Positions 1-8,049 are shown, numbered from the stretch's first letter. The stretch is 10,655 bases of DNA from an uncultured Devosia sp. (GCA_946481445.1 CAMLOA010000030.1:1-10655), one strand, 5' to 3'. The notes: a model not told the origin generated them from the letters alone. A program made the numbers and translations.

Positions 1-1203
1 GTCGGCTCGTACCATAAAGGTGTGGAGGCTTTCGCCGGGCCGATGCTGGGCAATCCCCGCGCTGACCGTCACCGGCCAGCTGGGTTGCCCGGCAAAGTCG
101 GAGGCGGCCATGCTGGCGCGGATCGCCCCGGCGTAGAGCCGCGCCGTTCCCATATCCCCGCCACCGAGCAGGACGGCGAATTCCTCGCCGCCGATACGCC
201 CGGCAAGGCTGTCGGGCATAGGCAGGTCCCGCAGCAGCGCGCCGAGGCGGGCAATCACCCGGTCACCCGCCGCGTGGCCGGCCGTGTCGTTGATGCGCTT
301 GAAGTGGTCGATGTCGAAAAGCACAATGCACAAGGTTTTGCCGGGGGTGGTCGAAAGCAACTCCCTGGCGCGGTCGTCGAACGTGGCGCGGTTCAGCAGC
401 CCAGTCATGGCGTCGGTGGTCGAGCGTTCACGCATGTGGTCGATGGTTGCCAGCACATCGCGCAGAACCAGCACGAGGGCCAGGGCCAACAAGGCCCCAA
501 TCGTCAGCAGCGCGATCGTAAGCGGTTGTTCCAAAGGCGGCCTGACGCCTGTTGGCGGCCGCAAGCCCGAAAACGCCTCGGATCCCGGCCCGATGCCCGT
601 TCCGAGCCGCGGTCCCATCGGCAAGGGCTGCGGGGCTGCGCCATCTGGTGCCAGGGCACCGCGCAGGTCCGGGCGCCGCAGCGGACCCATCTGGAGCAAG
701 TCATTGGTGAACCAGAGGGCGCGGATGGTGATCACCCCCATGCCGGCCGAAATCGCCAGGGCATAGCCCCAGGCGCGGGCCTGCAGCACGGAGATGATCG
801 ACCAGGTCATAAAGGCCAGCGTGGGCGCAGGGCCGAGCAGGAACCACATATGGGGAGGCGCTTCGGTCGCGATCAGGGCCGTCGCGATGCCAAGGTAGAG
901 GATAGCGCATGTGATTATGCGGAGCAGCGGGCTGGTCCGCATCGCGCCTTCCCTGAAAAGCCCGACCGCAACAAGGCAAGCGGCGGCATAGAAGCCTGCC
1001 CAGCTCACGCACTTGATCCAGTACGAAGGGCCATCGAAGCGCAGCGTGACGGTGGCCATTGCAATGGCGAGCAGCAGGAAACTTGCCGCCCACCAGCGAA
1101 AGGCGGTGAGCTTGCCATTGACGCCATAGGCGATCAGCAGGCCCGCGGCCAGCAAGAGGGCCACCACCGCGCCGGCCATGGAAAACACGTCGAACTGTGC
1201 CAA
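1..1203 (-). CDS. Membrane-anchored diguanylate cyclase (GGDEF), 3' end cut off by the window
   Basis: Predicted to make cyclic di-GMP from two GTP at the inner membrane. The frame is open from a start at 1203 to the window edge, giving 401 residues without a stop. About six hydrophobic segments fill residues 8-160. A Pro/Gly-rich stretch follows (about 174-226), then a further membrane segment (228-247) and the GGDEF domain from about 260. Visible catalytic features are [11 protein letters not shown] (296-306, with metal-binding Asp297), a conserved GHAAGD, and an intact GGEEF at 338-342. The SAGIAQ strand late in the domain is present, so only the last few dozen residues are missing. The RxxD inhibitory site expected just before GGEEF is absent. 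The start is TTG, chosen because AAGGAG lies 8 bases upstream; an ATG eight codons later (1179) has no comparable site. The N-terminal membrane region is not one I can name, and its input signal is unknown. Confidence 0.93.
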   Translation of the reverse strand, partial: MAQFDVFSMAGAVVALLLAAGLLIAYGVNGKLTAFRWWAASFLLLAIAMATVTLRFDGPSYWIKCVSWAGFYAAACLVAVGLFREGAMRTSPLLRIITCAILYLGIATALIATEAPPHMWFLLGPAPTLAFMTWSIISVLQARAWGYALAISAGMGVITIRALWFTNDLLQMGPLRRPDLRGALAPDGAAPQPLPMGPRLGTGIGPGSEAFSGLRPPTGVRPPLEQPLTIALLTIGALLALALVLVLRDVLATIDHMRERSTTDAMTGLLNRATFDDRARELLSTTPGKTLCIVLFDIDHFKRINDTAGHAAGDRVIARLGALLRDLPMPDSLAGRIGGEEFAVLLGGGDMGTARLYAGAIRASMAASDFAGQPSWPVTVSAGIAQHRPGESLHTFMVRAD

Positions 1204-1211
1204 GGCGTCCA

Positions 1212-1227
1212 CTCCTTTCGCGAAAGG
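1212..1227 (-). promoter_or_regulatory. Shine-Dalgarno of the cyclase gene inside a perfect palindrome
   Basis: The 14-base palindrome CCTTTCGCGAAAGG occupies 1214-1227. On the minus strand it overlaps the ribosome binding site AAGGAG (1217-1212) that serves the TTG start at 1203. In RNA this could fold as a 5-bp stem with a CGCG loop that pairs the AAAGG part of the site. It could equally be a protein-binding operator. The rest of the 89-base gap between the zincin stop and this start (1204-1292) holds no convincing sigma-70 promoter that I can see. Confidence 0.5.
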
Positions 1228-1292
1228 CACAATAAGGACAAGGGGTTAACGCAAGCTTGGGGCGGGCGTGATTGTCGCCGGACTGCTGCCGG

Positions 1293-1739
1293 TCAGCTTT
1301 GGGACTCGCCGGCCTCTTCGGCCCCGGCGGCTTCGATGGCTTCCATGTCGTCATCGGAAAAGCCGAAATGGTGGCCCAGCTCGTGGATCAGCACATGGGT
1401 GACGATCTCGCCCAGGGTGTTGTCGTCGTTCTCGGCCCAGTAGTCGAGAATGGCGCGGCGGTAGAGGAAGACAGTGTTGGGCAATTGTCCGGTTTGCGGC
1501 ACAGCGCCATCCTCGGTGAGCCCCACGCCCGAGAACAGACCCATGAGCTCGAACGGGCTTTCCATGCCAAAGCCCGCGAGCACGTCATCTTCGGCGAATT
1601 CGGCCACCGAGCAGGTGACATCGGCCGCCAGCGACCTGAACGGCTCGGGCAGGCTGGCCAGCGCCTGGCTGGCCAGTGCCTCGATGTCGTCGAGGGTGGG
1701 CGCGTAGGCCCTGGCCCAGTCCGGACTTCCTACTGCCAC
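1293..1739 (-). CDS. Small zincin-like metallopeptidase family protein (DUF1025 / PF06262 type)
   Basis: The 148-residue protein carries a clear zinc-binding HEXXH motif (HELGHHFG, His119, Glu120 and His123), followed by SDDDM, the hallmark of this small zincin-fold family. Also typical are the N-terminal [10 protein letters not shown] segment and the middle [15 protein letters not shown] segment. No signal peptide or membrane segment is visible, so it is probably cytoplasmic. The natural substrate of the family is not established. The tail is acidic and Ala/Glu-rich. The frame stays open far upstream inside leuC, but family similarity begins only at [11 protein letters not shown], so I place the start at the GTG at 1739. 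That start overlaps the leuC stop by 10 bases and has no good Shine-Dalgarno, which suggests translational coupling to leuC. The product is confident at family level; the start is less certain. Confidence 0.88.
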   Translation of the reverse strand: MAVGSPDWARAYAPTLDDIEALASQALASLPEPFRSLAADVTCSVAEFAEDDVLAGFGMESPFELMGLFSGVGLTEDGAVPQTGQLPNTVFLYRRAILDYWAENDDNTLGEIVTHVLIHELGHHFGFSDDDMEAIEAAGAEEAGESQS

Positions 1740-3136
1740 TGCCGGATGTCGACGAAGTGACCGGCAATGGCAGCCGCAGCGGCCATGGCCGGCGACACCA
1801 GGTGGGTGCGGCCCTTGAAGCCCTGGCGGCCCTCGAAATTGCGGTTGCTGGTCGAGGCGCAGCGTTCCTGCGGCTTGAGCTTGTCGGGATTCATGGCCAG
1901 GCACATCGAGCAGCCAGGTTCGCGCCATTCGAAGCCGGCATCGAGGAAGATCCGGTCCAGGCCCTCGGCTTCCGCCTGTTCCTTGACCAGGCCCGAGCCG
2001 GGCACGACCATGGCGCTGACCGTCGATGCCACCTTGCGGCCACCGATCACGGCGGCAGCCGCGCGCAGGTCCTCGATGCGTCCATTGGTGCACGAACCGA
2101 TGAAGACGCGGTCGATGGCGATGTCGGTCATCGGTGTGCCGGGCTTGAGCCCCATATAGTCGAGCGCCCGCCACTTGGAGGCGCGCTTGTTCTCGTCGGC
2201 AATGTCATCGGGGTTGGGAACCGAACCGGTGATCGAGATCACGTCCTCGGGCGAGGAGCCCCAGGAAACGATAGGCGGCAAGTTGGCCGCATCGAGCACC
2301 ACGACCTTGTCGAAATGGGCACCCTCGTCGGAGTAGAGCGTCTTCCAGTAATCGAGCGCCATGTCCCAGGCCTTGCCTTTGGGCGCGCGTTCACGGCCGT
2401 TGACATAGGCAAAGGTCTTTTCGTCCGGCGCGATCAGGCCAGCACGCGCGCCGCCCTCGATGGTCATGTTGCAGACGGTCATGCGGCCTTCCATGGAAAG
2501 GTCGCGGATGGCCTCGCCGGCAAACTCGATGACGTGGCCGGTCCCGCCGGCCGTGCCGATCTCGCCGATGATGGCGAGGATGATGTCCTTGGCGGTGACA
2601 TGGGGCGGAAGCTTGCCGTCCACGCGCACCAGCATGTTCTTGGCCTTCTGCTGGATCAGCGTCTGGGTGGCGAGCACATGCTCCACTTCCGAAGTGCCGA
2701 TGCCATGGGCCAGGGCACCGAAGGCGCCATGAGTCGAGGTGTGGCTGTCGCCGCAGACAATGGTCATGCCCGGCAGGGTAAAGCCCTGCTCGGGGCCCAC
2801 GATGTGGACGATGCCCTGCCGCTTGTCGAAGGGATCGTAGTATTCGATGCCGAAGTCTTTGGTGTTTTCTGCCAGGGCAGCGATCTGGATGGCGCTTTCG
2901 GGATCGGGATTGGGCAGGGACCGATCAGTGGTGGGCACGTTGTGGTCGACCACGGCCAGGGTGCGTTCGGGGTGGCGCACCTTGCGGTTGTTCATCCGCA
3001 GCCCCTCGAAGGCCTGTGGGCTGGTGACCTCATGGACGAGGTGCCGGTCGATATAGATCAGGCTGGTGCCATCCTCGTTGTTCTGGACCAGATGGTCGTC
3101 CCAGATCTTGTCGTAGAGCGTGCGCGCCTTGGTCAT
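1730..3136 (-). CDS. leuC: 3-isopropylmalate dehydratase large subunit (isopropylmalate isomerase)
   Basis: LeuC with LeuD converts 2-isopropylmalate to 3-isopropylmalate in leucine synthesis, in the cytoplasm. It is an aconitase-family enzyme with a [4Fe-4S] cluster. The 468-residue product is full length for the family. It begins with [14 protein letters not shown], contains the active-site region [13 protein letters not shown] (128-140), and has the three cluster cysteines: Cys349 in GSCTNGR, and Cys409 and Cys412 in GCSMC. The end, [18 protein letters not shown], is typical. I chose the ATG at 3136 because family members start about here; an in-frame ATG at 3145 would add three residues. 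Neither has a strong Shine-Dalgarno. leuD is not adjacent, and the next gene downstream is the overlapping zincin. A good promoter lies just upstream. Confidence 0.97.
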   Translation of the reverse strand: MTKARTLYDKIWDDHLVQNNEDGTSLIYIDRHLVHEVTSPQAFEGLRMNNRKVRHPERTLAVVDHNVPTTDRSLPNPDPESAIQIAALAENTKDFGIEYYDPFDKRQGIVHIVGPEQGFTLPGMTIVCGDSHTSTHGAFGALAHGIGTSEVEHVLATQTLIQQKAKNMLVRVDGKLPPHVTAKDIILAIIGEIGTAGGTGHVIEFAGEAIRDLSMEGRMTVCNMTIEGGARAGLIAPDEKTFAYVNGRERAPKGKAWDMALDYWKTLYSDEGAHFDKVVVLDAANLPPIVSWGSSPEDVISITGSVPNPDDIADENKRASKWRALDYMGLKPGTPMTDIAIDRVFIGSCTNGRIEDLRAAAAVIGGRKVASTVSAMVVPGSGLVKEQAEAEGLDRIFLDAGFEWREPGCSMCLAMNPDKLKPQERCASTSNRNFEGRQGFKGRTHLVSPAMAAAAAIAGHFVDIRQWQ

Positions 3137-3169
3137 GGCTGTCATCCGGAGATTGGCAAGTTTGGAGTG

Positions 3170-3198
3170 GTTCTAAGCCGCAAGGGCGGGTGGGTCAA
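3170..3198 (-). promoter_or_regulatory. Probable sigma-70-type promoter for leuC
   Basis: On the minus strand TTGACC (3198-3193; 5 of 6 matches to TTGACA) is followed after exactly 17 bases by TAGAAC (3175-3170; 4 of 6 matches to TATAAT). Transcription would start near 3163, leaving a leader of under 30 bases before leuC. Position and spacing are good, but the -10 match is modest. Confidence 0.5.
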
Positions 3199-3203
3199 GC
3201 ACA

Positions 3204-3223
3204 ACCGTACTCTGCGGTACGGT
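3204..3223. repeat. Perfect 7-bp inverted repeat between the flippase stop and the leuC promoter
   Basis: ACCGTAC (3204-3210) and GTACGGT (3217-3223) are exact inverted copies separated by 6 bases. The repeat begins two bases after the flippase stop codon and ends 5 bases upstream of the putative leuC -35 box. As RNA it is a GC-containing stem followed by TTGTGCTT, which is a poor U-tract, so it would be a weak intrinsic terminator for the flippase transcript. As DNA it is well placed for a regulator acting on leuC. The sequence alone does not decide between these. Confidence 0.5.
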
Positions 3224-3225
3224 AG

Positions 3226-4575
3226 CTATCGCGGGGCGCCGTCCACGGCGTGCCTGACGGCCAGGACCCCCAGCAGGCTGGTGTCGACGCCGATGCGCAG
3301 CCGGCACCAGAGGGCGATGGCCAGTTGCGCCAGGATGCGGGCGCCCATATTGGCGGCGGCGGCGCCCACTATGCCATAAACGGGAATGACGGCGATCTGC
3401 ACGACAAAGCCCAGCGACATGATGATGCCGAATATGGCGACATAGGCGCGTTCATGGCCGGTCATCATCATCACGATCTTGGATGGCCCGGTGGCCGCAT
3501 CGAACAGCAGGCCGAAGGACAGCAGCACCAGCACCAGGGCGCCCTGTTCGTAGGAAGGCCCGAACAGGGACAGGATCAGGTCGCCCCAGCCGACAAACAG
3601 GGCGAAGACGACGAGCGAGAAGACAAAGCCGGCCATGGAGGCCAGCGCCGTAATGGCCTGGGCCTTGCGCATTTCGCCGGCGTGATAGTGCTGGGACACC
3701 ATTGGCGCGATGACCAGTTCGATCGCGAAGGTGAAGAGCGTCATCAGGCCCGCCGTGCGGAAGGCGTTGAAATAGATGCCCGAACTTTCAAGGTTGAGCA
3801 TCAGCCCGACCAGGATCACGTCTGCATTGAGGGCCGCCGTCTCGATCAGCGCGCCCAGCAACAGCCAACGGCTCATGCCACCCCATTGCCGCCAATAGTC
3901 GCCGATGAGGCCCGGCAGGATGAAATAGCTGCGGCGCAGCGCCGACCAGATCTGCAGCGCCAGCATGCCGGCCAGCAGTGCCGCCGACAGCACCAGCGCG
4001 TCGGGCCCGCTGAGGATGATGCCCATGGCGAAAAGGCCCAGCACCGCCAGCGGCAATGCGATGCGCCAGAGGATATCCCGCGGCACCAGCGCGGTCCACA
4101 GCGAGCCTTGCGCGCGCAAGGCCGAGGAATTGTACTCGGCAAGGGCCATGGGCAGTATGAGGAAGGCGGCGCCGTAGAAGTGATTGGCGGTGCCCTCGAT
4201 AGGGATGAAGAGCAGGCCCACATAGGTGACGACGCACAGGGCTAATGCGATCGCCACGCTGGCCAGCAGGGTCAGGGTCGACCCTGCCTGCACGGCCTGA
4301 ACCGCGGATTCCCGTCGCCCGGCAACGCTTTCCTGCGACCACAGGCGCAGGATTGCCAGCGGCTGGCCGACTCCCGCTGCGATTGCGAGCACCGTGGCCA
4401 GCGCGAGGCCGAAGGCGAAATGGCCGTATTCGTCGGCGCTCATCGTCCGGGAGAGCACCACATAGGTCAGGTAGGTCAGGCCGGCGGTGGCCACCTTGAT
4501 GACGAGCGAACCCACCGAACGCCAAAGTCCGGTGTGAAGAAGCTGCGACAGGTCTGACGGTATTCCGAGCCGCAT
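3226..4575 (-). CDS. MOP-superfamily (Wzx/MATE-like) polysaccharide flippase
   Basis: The 449-residue protein is almost entirely hydrophobic segments joined by short loops, consistent with 12-14 transmembrane helices. Its N-terminal pattern is that of O-antigen/polysaccharide flippases: an amphipathic start, then VATAGLTYLTYVVLSRTMSADEYGHFAFGLALA, where the 'S-R-x-L/M-x-x-x-E-Y-G' signature marks this superfamily. A second-half repeat is seen around GPSYEQGALVLVLLSFGLLFDAATGPSKIVMMMTGHE. Members move lipid-linked sugar repeat units across the inner membrane. No glycosyltransferase, polymerase or chain-length gene is nearby, so its substrate cannot be inferred. The gene sits alone between purH and leuC, with a 120-base gap before it and 80 bases after it. 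The ATG at 4575 has only a weak Shine-Dalgarno (AGGG, 7 bases upstream). Confidence 0.88.
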   Translation of the reverse strand: MRLGIPSDLSQLLHTGLWRSVGSLVIKVATAGLTYLTYVVLSRTMSADEYGHFAFGLALATVLAIAAGVGQPLAILRLWSQESVAGRRESAVQAVQAGSTLTLLASVAIALALCVVTYVGLLFIPIEGTANHFYGAAFLILPMALAEYNSSALRAQGSLWTALVPRDILWRIALPLAVLGLFAMGIILSGPDALVLSAALLAGMLALQIWSALRRSYFILPGLIGDYWRQWGGMSRWLLLGALIETAALNADVILVGLMLNLESSGIYFNAFRTAGLMTLFTFAIELVIAPMVSQHYHAGEMRKAQAITALASMAGFVFSLVVFALFVGWGDLILSLFGPSYEQGALVLVLLSFGLLFDAATGPSKIVMMMTGHERAYVAIFGIIMSLGFVVQIAVIPVYGIVGAAAANMGARILAQLAIALWCRLRIGVDTSLLGVLAVRHAVDGAPR

Positions 4576-4620
4576 GGCACGCCCTAATCACCGGCAGACG
4601 ATCACAAGCCGGCCCGGGCA

Positions 4621-4670
4621 ATCTGCCATGCCAATCTCAAGAAGGTCTTACCTGCCCGCAGGCGGCAGAT
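4621..4670. repeat. Imperfect inverted repeat in the purH-flippase gap
   Basis: ATCTGCC (4621-4627) matches GGCAGAT (4664-4670) in inverted orientation. After a 2-base bulge the pairing continues with GCC (4630-4632) against GGC (4661-4663), giving about 10 bp around a 28-base loop. The competing short palindrome CCTGCCCGCAGG lies at 4651-4662. It is downstream of purH and upstream of the flippase on the minus strand. No U-tract follows, so it is not a standard intrinsic terminator. The rest of the 120-base gap shows no convincing promoter. Confidence 0.4.
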
Positions 4671-4695
4671 CACGGCTTCGTGGCCTGTCGCGCCA

Positions 4696-6279
4696 TCAGT
4701 GGCGGAAGTGACGCATGCCGGTCATGACCATGGCGATCCCGGCCGCATCGGCTGCTGCAATCACCTCGTCGTCGCGCATCGAGCCGCCGGGCTGGATCAC
4801 CGCCGTCGCCCCGGCCGCCACGAGAGCCTCGAGGCCATCGGCGAAGGGGAAGAAGGCGTCGGAAGCCACGACGGACCCGGCCGTGAGTGCCCCTTCAAGA
4901 CCAGCGGCCCGGGCAGCGTCGATCGACTTGCGGTGGCCGGTCAACGCCGAATCGACGCGGCTCATCTGGCCGGCGCCGATGCCGGCCGTCGCGCCGTCCT
5001 TGACGTAGACAATGGCGTTGGACTTGACATGCTTGGCCACCTTGGCGGCCAGCCGGAGGTCAACCAGTTCCTGTTCGGTGGGCTGACGCCTGGTCACGAC
5101 CTTGAGGTCGCAGTCATCGACATTGCGGTTGTCGCGCGACTGCACCAGGAGCCCGCCGGCCACGGACTTGACCACAAGTCCATCCGCCTTGGCATCGGCA
5201 ATACCGCCGGTCAGCAGCAGGCGGAGGTTCTTCTTGGCGGCGATGATGTCCTGCGCTTCCTGGGTGGCCGAGGGCGCAACGATCACCTCGGTGAAGACCT
5301 TGACGATCTCGGTGGCGGTTTCGGCGTCGATCTCCCGGTTGGTCGCGACGATGCCGCCAAAGGCGCTGACCGGATCCGTCCGCAGTGCCTTGAGATAGGC
5401 GGTCTTGAGGTCTGCGGCCACGGCCACGCCGCAGGGATTGGCATGCTTGATGATGGCGACCGCCGCAACTTCGGCCGGGTCGAACTCGCTGACCAGCTCG
5501 AAGGCAGCGTCCGTGTCGTTGATATTGTTGAAGGACAGCGTCTTGCCCTGCACCTGGGTGGCCGTCGCGACGCCGCGACGGTTTTCGCCGCTGGCATAGA
5601 AGGCGGCCCATTGATGCGGGTTCTCGCCATAGCGCATGACTTCGCGCAGCGTGCCGGCAAAGCTGCGATAGCTGACGTCCGGATAGTCGACCTCGCGGGC
5701 GAACCAGCTGGAGATGGCGCTGTCATAGGCTGCCGTGCGGGCATAGGCCTTTGCAGCCAGCCTCTGGCGCAGCGCATAGGGTACGCCGCCACTGGCGATG
5801 GCCTCGAGCACGGCGGGGTAGTCGGCAGGATCGACCACCACCGTCACATAGGCATGGTTCTTGGCCGCCGACCGGACCATGGCGGGGCCGCCGATATCGA
5901 TGTTCTCGATGATCTCGTCATAGGACGCGCCCGAAGCGACGGTCCTTTCGAACGGGTAGAGGTTGACCGCGACCAGGTCGATGGCACCGATTTCGTGTTC
6001 GGCCATGGAGGCGGCATGGTCGGCGTTGTCGCGCACGGCGAGCAGGCCGCCATGGACCTTGGGATGCAGGGTCTTGACCCGGCCATCCATCATCTCGGGA
6101 AAGCCGGTCAGATCGGAAATTTCGCGGACCGGCAGTCCCGCATCCTTGATCAGCTTGTGGGTGCCGCCGGTGGAGATCAGTTCGACGCCGGCCTGGCTGA
6201 GCCCGCGGGCGAAATCGGCCATGCCGGACTTGTCGAATACCGAAAGCAGTGCGCGCCCGACCTTGACCGTCTTGCCCAT
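4696..6279 (-). CDS. purH: Bifunctional AICAR transformylase / IMP cyclohydrolase
   Basis: PurH catalyses the last two steps of de novo purine synthesis. It formylates AICAR with 10-formyl-THF, then closes the ring to IMP; it acts in the cytoplasm as a dimer. The 527 residues match the usual family length. The N-terminal MGS-like cyclohydrolase domain (about 1-145) shows [27 protein letters not shown] and [17 protein letters not shown]. The transformylase domain (about 145-460) shows MRYGENPHQ (215-223), the catalytic Lys-His pair in IIKHANPCG (Lys278, His279), and SAFGG. The C-terminus [11 protein letters not shown]...[13 protein letters not shown]...MTGMRHFRH is typical. The reading frame is open further upstream to 6516, but family similarity begins at [16 protein letters not shown], fixing the ATG at 6279. 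That start lacks an evident Shine-Dalgarno. It lies 92 bases downstream of the heparinase-like gene, probably in the same operon. Confidence 0.98.
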   Translation of the reverse strand: MGKTVKVGRALLSVFDKSGMADFARGLSQAGVELISTGGTHKLIKDAGLPVREISDLTGFPEMMDGRVKTLHPKVHGGLLAVRDNADHAASMAEHEIGAIDLVAVNLYPFERTVASGASYDEIIENIDIGGPAMVRSAAKNHAYVTVVVDPADYPAVLEAIASGGVPYALRQRLAAKAYARTAAYDSAISSWFAREVDYPDVSYRSFAGTLREVMRYGENPHQWAAFYASGENRRGVATATQVQGKTLSFNNINDTDAAFELVSEFDPAEVAAVAIIKHANPCGVAVAADLKTAYLKALRTDPVSAFGGIVATNREIDAETATEIVKVFTEVIVAPSATQEAQDIIAAKKNLRLLLTGGIADAKADGLVVKSVAGGLLVQSRDNRNVDDCDLKVVTRRQPTEQELVDLRLAAKVAKHVKSNAIVYVKDGATAGIGAGQMSRVDSALTGHRKSIDAARAAGLEGALTAGSVVASDAFFPFADGLEALVAAGATAVIQPGGSMRDDEVIAAADAAGIAMVMTGMRHFRH

Positions 6280-6371
6280 GAGAAGTGTCTTGCCCTGTGA
6301 TGGTGGATTTTGCGCGCTCGCTAGCACGAAGCGGCGGTGGAGCCAACCGGCTTGTGGCGGGGGGCCGCCTG

Positions 6372-7970
6372 TCAGTTCTGCTGCAGGGTGAAGATCCAGG
6401 CCACCTCCGCGCCAGCCGAGACAGGCGCCTCCAGCACCAGCTGGCGGGTGCGGTGGAAGCCGAGATAGGCCGATTGACGGACGCTTTCCTCCTCGCGGAA
6501 TTCGGCACCCTCCCACAGGAAGCTCCAGACCGCGCCATTGGGCAGGACCAGCCGCACCAGTCCGTCACCGGGACTGCGCCGCACCATGATGCCCGGCGCC
6601 AGATGGAACCGGATGGAGATGCGGCCCGACGGGTTGCCCCGGGCGATCATCCGATCCTGGCCCACCAGTGTCGTCCCGCCGGACAGCAGGGTGATGCGGC
6701 GCTCGAGGTCGAGGCCGAAGCGGCGGGCATAGCCCGACGTGGTGAGGGTCAGCAGGTGATCGGCCGGCTCGAGGGTCATGGCCGGCATGGCGGCGCCCCT
6801 GGCATCCTCGGCGTCGATCGTGGGGCCGGAATGGGCAACACCCTGCCGGAACAGGGCCTGGTGGTCGGGCATGTCGGACGGGGCCGGTCCGCAGCTTCCC
6901 ACGATGAGCTCGCTGCCATGGGAGAACTCCATGGCCAGCGCGGAGGCGTGCAGATCGGCGTCGAAGCCGGGCGGCGGGACCAGGCCGGAATCGGCAATGA
7001 CCACGGCGTCGCCATCGCGCAGGATGCCGTAGCCACCCAGCAGCGTCGAGCGGCGCTTGCGTCCGGGACCGTTGGACTGGATGGCCACCAGCACGTCATG
7101 GGGCAGCTGGCCGCAGCCGTTGAAATAGACCGGCTCGCCGCTCGACAGGGTCAGGGCGTCAAGGCATTCGTGCATGCGGTCTATCTGCGCGCCCAGTTCG
7201 TTGGCGGCTTCCGACTTGGGGGTGCCGGGCACGCGGCGCACGCTCAGCAGGTCCACCAACAGCTGCAGCTGCAGCTTGGGATTGCGCGACTTGTGCATGC
7301 CATCGGCATCGAGCTGCCCCGCCAGGATGGCGTTGAGGCGCTCGATTCGCCGCGGCACGTCGGCATCGTCATTGTGGTCGCAATATTCAGCGCCGAGCAG
7401 CGCGATGGCGGCAAACAGCCGGTCGACCGGGTTGGCGGCAAGCCGCCCGCGCACCTTGAGGCTCTGCACCTGGGTGCCGAGCGTGCGCTGGATGGTTCTG
7501 GCCTCGGTGGGCGTGGCACCCTCCACGAGCAACGGCAGGTGGCGCAGCCAGTTGAGCACGCGCTGGGCGGTGAGGGCGGGCGCCCAGGTCTGGTGGTCGA
7601 ACTGCCCTTCCCGACCGATCCAGTCGAGCACCAGCGTTCGGGCAAAGCGGCGTTCGCCGGCATCCCGGATGTCCCGGAAATGCCGCAGCCAGGAGAAGCC
7701 GTGCAGGTTGAACCACCAGTCGGGATGGTCCACGTCCAGCTCGAAGGGGGAGACGCCGCCGGTCTGGATCAGCTTGGAGGCCAGCAGGTAGCGGCCTGCC
7801 ATCATTTCGCGCACCGCATCGCGATCGCTGGGGCGGAATTCGGGGAGCTCGCCGGCAAAGGCATCATCGGCTAGCCCGCGCCATGTCCAGCGCGTGAGCG
7901 GCGTGGTCATGGACCAGTCGGCAACGGTATAGGCAAACGCGCTCGTCGCTGAGCGGAACCCGGTCAGCAC
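6372..7970 (-). CDS. Heparinase II/III family protein of unknown substrate
   Basis: The 532-residue protein resembles the heparinase-like proteins found beside rsmB and purH in Hyphomicrobiales. The helical first half includes [34 protein letters not shown] and [22 protein letters not shown], the counterpart of the family DGGH..RNP segment. The beta-rich second half (about residue 303 on) is the heparinase II/III C-terminal domain, with [18 protein letters not shown] and [22 protein letters not shown]. Relatives with known activity are polysaccharide lyases for uronic-acid sugars; activity here is inference only. No clear signal peptide is visible, so a periplasmic lyase role is not supported. 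Start choice: GTG at 7970 has GGAGG seven bases upstream. An ATG at 7976 is too close to that site, and a GTG at 7991 falls inside a hairpin. The start could therefore be off by 2-7 codons. Confidence 0.85.
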   Translation of the reverse strand: MLTGFRSATSAFAYTVADWSMTTPLTRWTWRGLADDAFAGELPEFRPSDRDAVREMMAGRYLLASKLIQTGGVSPFELDVDHPDWWFNLHGFSWLRHFRDIRDAGERRFARTLVLDWIGREGQFDHQTWAPALTAQRVLNWLRHLPLLVEGATPTEARTIQRTLGTQVQSLKVRGRLAANPVDRLFAAIALLGAEYCDHNDDADVPRRIERLNAILAGQLDADGMHKSRNPKLQLQLLVDLLSVRRVPGTPKSEAANELGAQIDRMHECLDALTLSSGEPVYFNGCGQLPHDVLVAIQSNGPGRKRRSTLLGGYGILRDGDAVVIADSGLVPPPGFDADLHASALAMEFSHGSELIVGSCGPAPSDMPDHQALFRQGVAHSGPTIDAEDARGAAMPAMTLEPADHLLTLTTSGYARRFGLDLERRITLLSGGTTLVGQDRMIARGNPSGRISIRFHLAPGIMVRRSPGDGLVRLVLPNGAVWSFLWEGAEFREEESVRQSAYLGFHRTRQLVLEAPVSAGAEVAWIFTLQQN

Positions 7971-7983
7971 GCCCATGCCTCCA

Positions 7984-8000
7984 GCCGCCACGATGGCGGC
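7984..8000. repeat. GC-rich hairpin just upstream of the heparinase-like gene's ribosome binding site
   Basis: GCCGCCA (7984-7990) and TGGCGGC (7994-8000) form a perfect 7-bp inverted repeat with a 3-base loop. On the minus-strand transcript it ends one base before the GGAGG at 7982-7978. It lies in the 79-base rsmB-heparinase gap, with no U-tract after it, so it is not a terminator. It could hold the ribosome site exposed, or mark an RNA processing site that sets different levels for rsmB and the next gene. Confidence 0.5.
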
Positions 8001-8049
8001 CCTGCTTCATACGTCCGCGTCAACACGCCCTGTCCCGTTCGGTGCAACC

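Noticed and set aside
701..1354. Minus-strand 217-codon frame in the cyclase region
   Set aside because: It is out of phase with the GGDEF reading frame, Arg/His/Pro-rich, and starts inside the zincin gene. The true frame was found by translating from the TTG at 1203.
22..1443. Plus-strand open frame of 473 codons at the left end
   Set aside because: Its Arg/Gln/Gly-rich product has no recognisable domain. The minus strand in this region encodes a continuous membrane-GGDEF protein with GGEEF and metal-binding residues.
1676..3379. Plus-strand open frame of 567 codons opposite leuC
   Set aside because: It is a GC-driven antisense frame. The product is His/Asp/Gly-rich without a recognisable domain, while the opposite strand encodes a full, motif-complete LeuC.
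4651..4662. CCTGCCCGCAGG as an intrinsic terminator for purH
   Set aside because: The realistic stem is only 4-5 bp with a tiny loop, and no U-tract follows on the minus strand.
4699..6300. Plus-strand open frame of 533 codons opposite purH
   Set aside because: Mirror frame of the strongly biased purH codons; no family resemblance, and purH on the other strand is unambiguous.
6280..6371. Promoter or purine riboswitch in front of purH
   Set aside because: TTGGCT with TAGCGA at 17-base spacing is too poor a match, and I see no riboswitch-like paired core in 92 bases.
6280..6516. Upstream extension of purH to 6516
   Set aside because: It would overlap the end of the heparinase-like gene, and PurH similarity starts exactly at the ATG at 6279.
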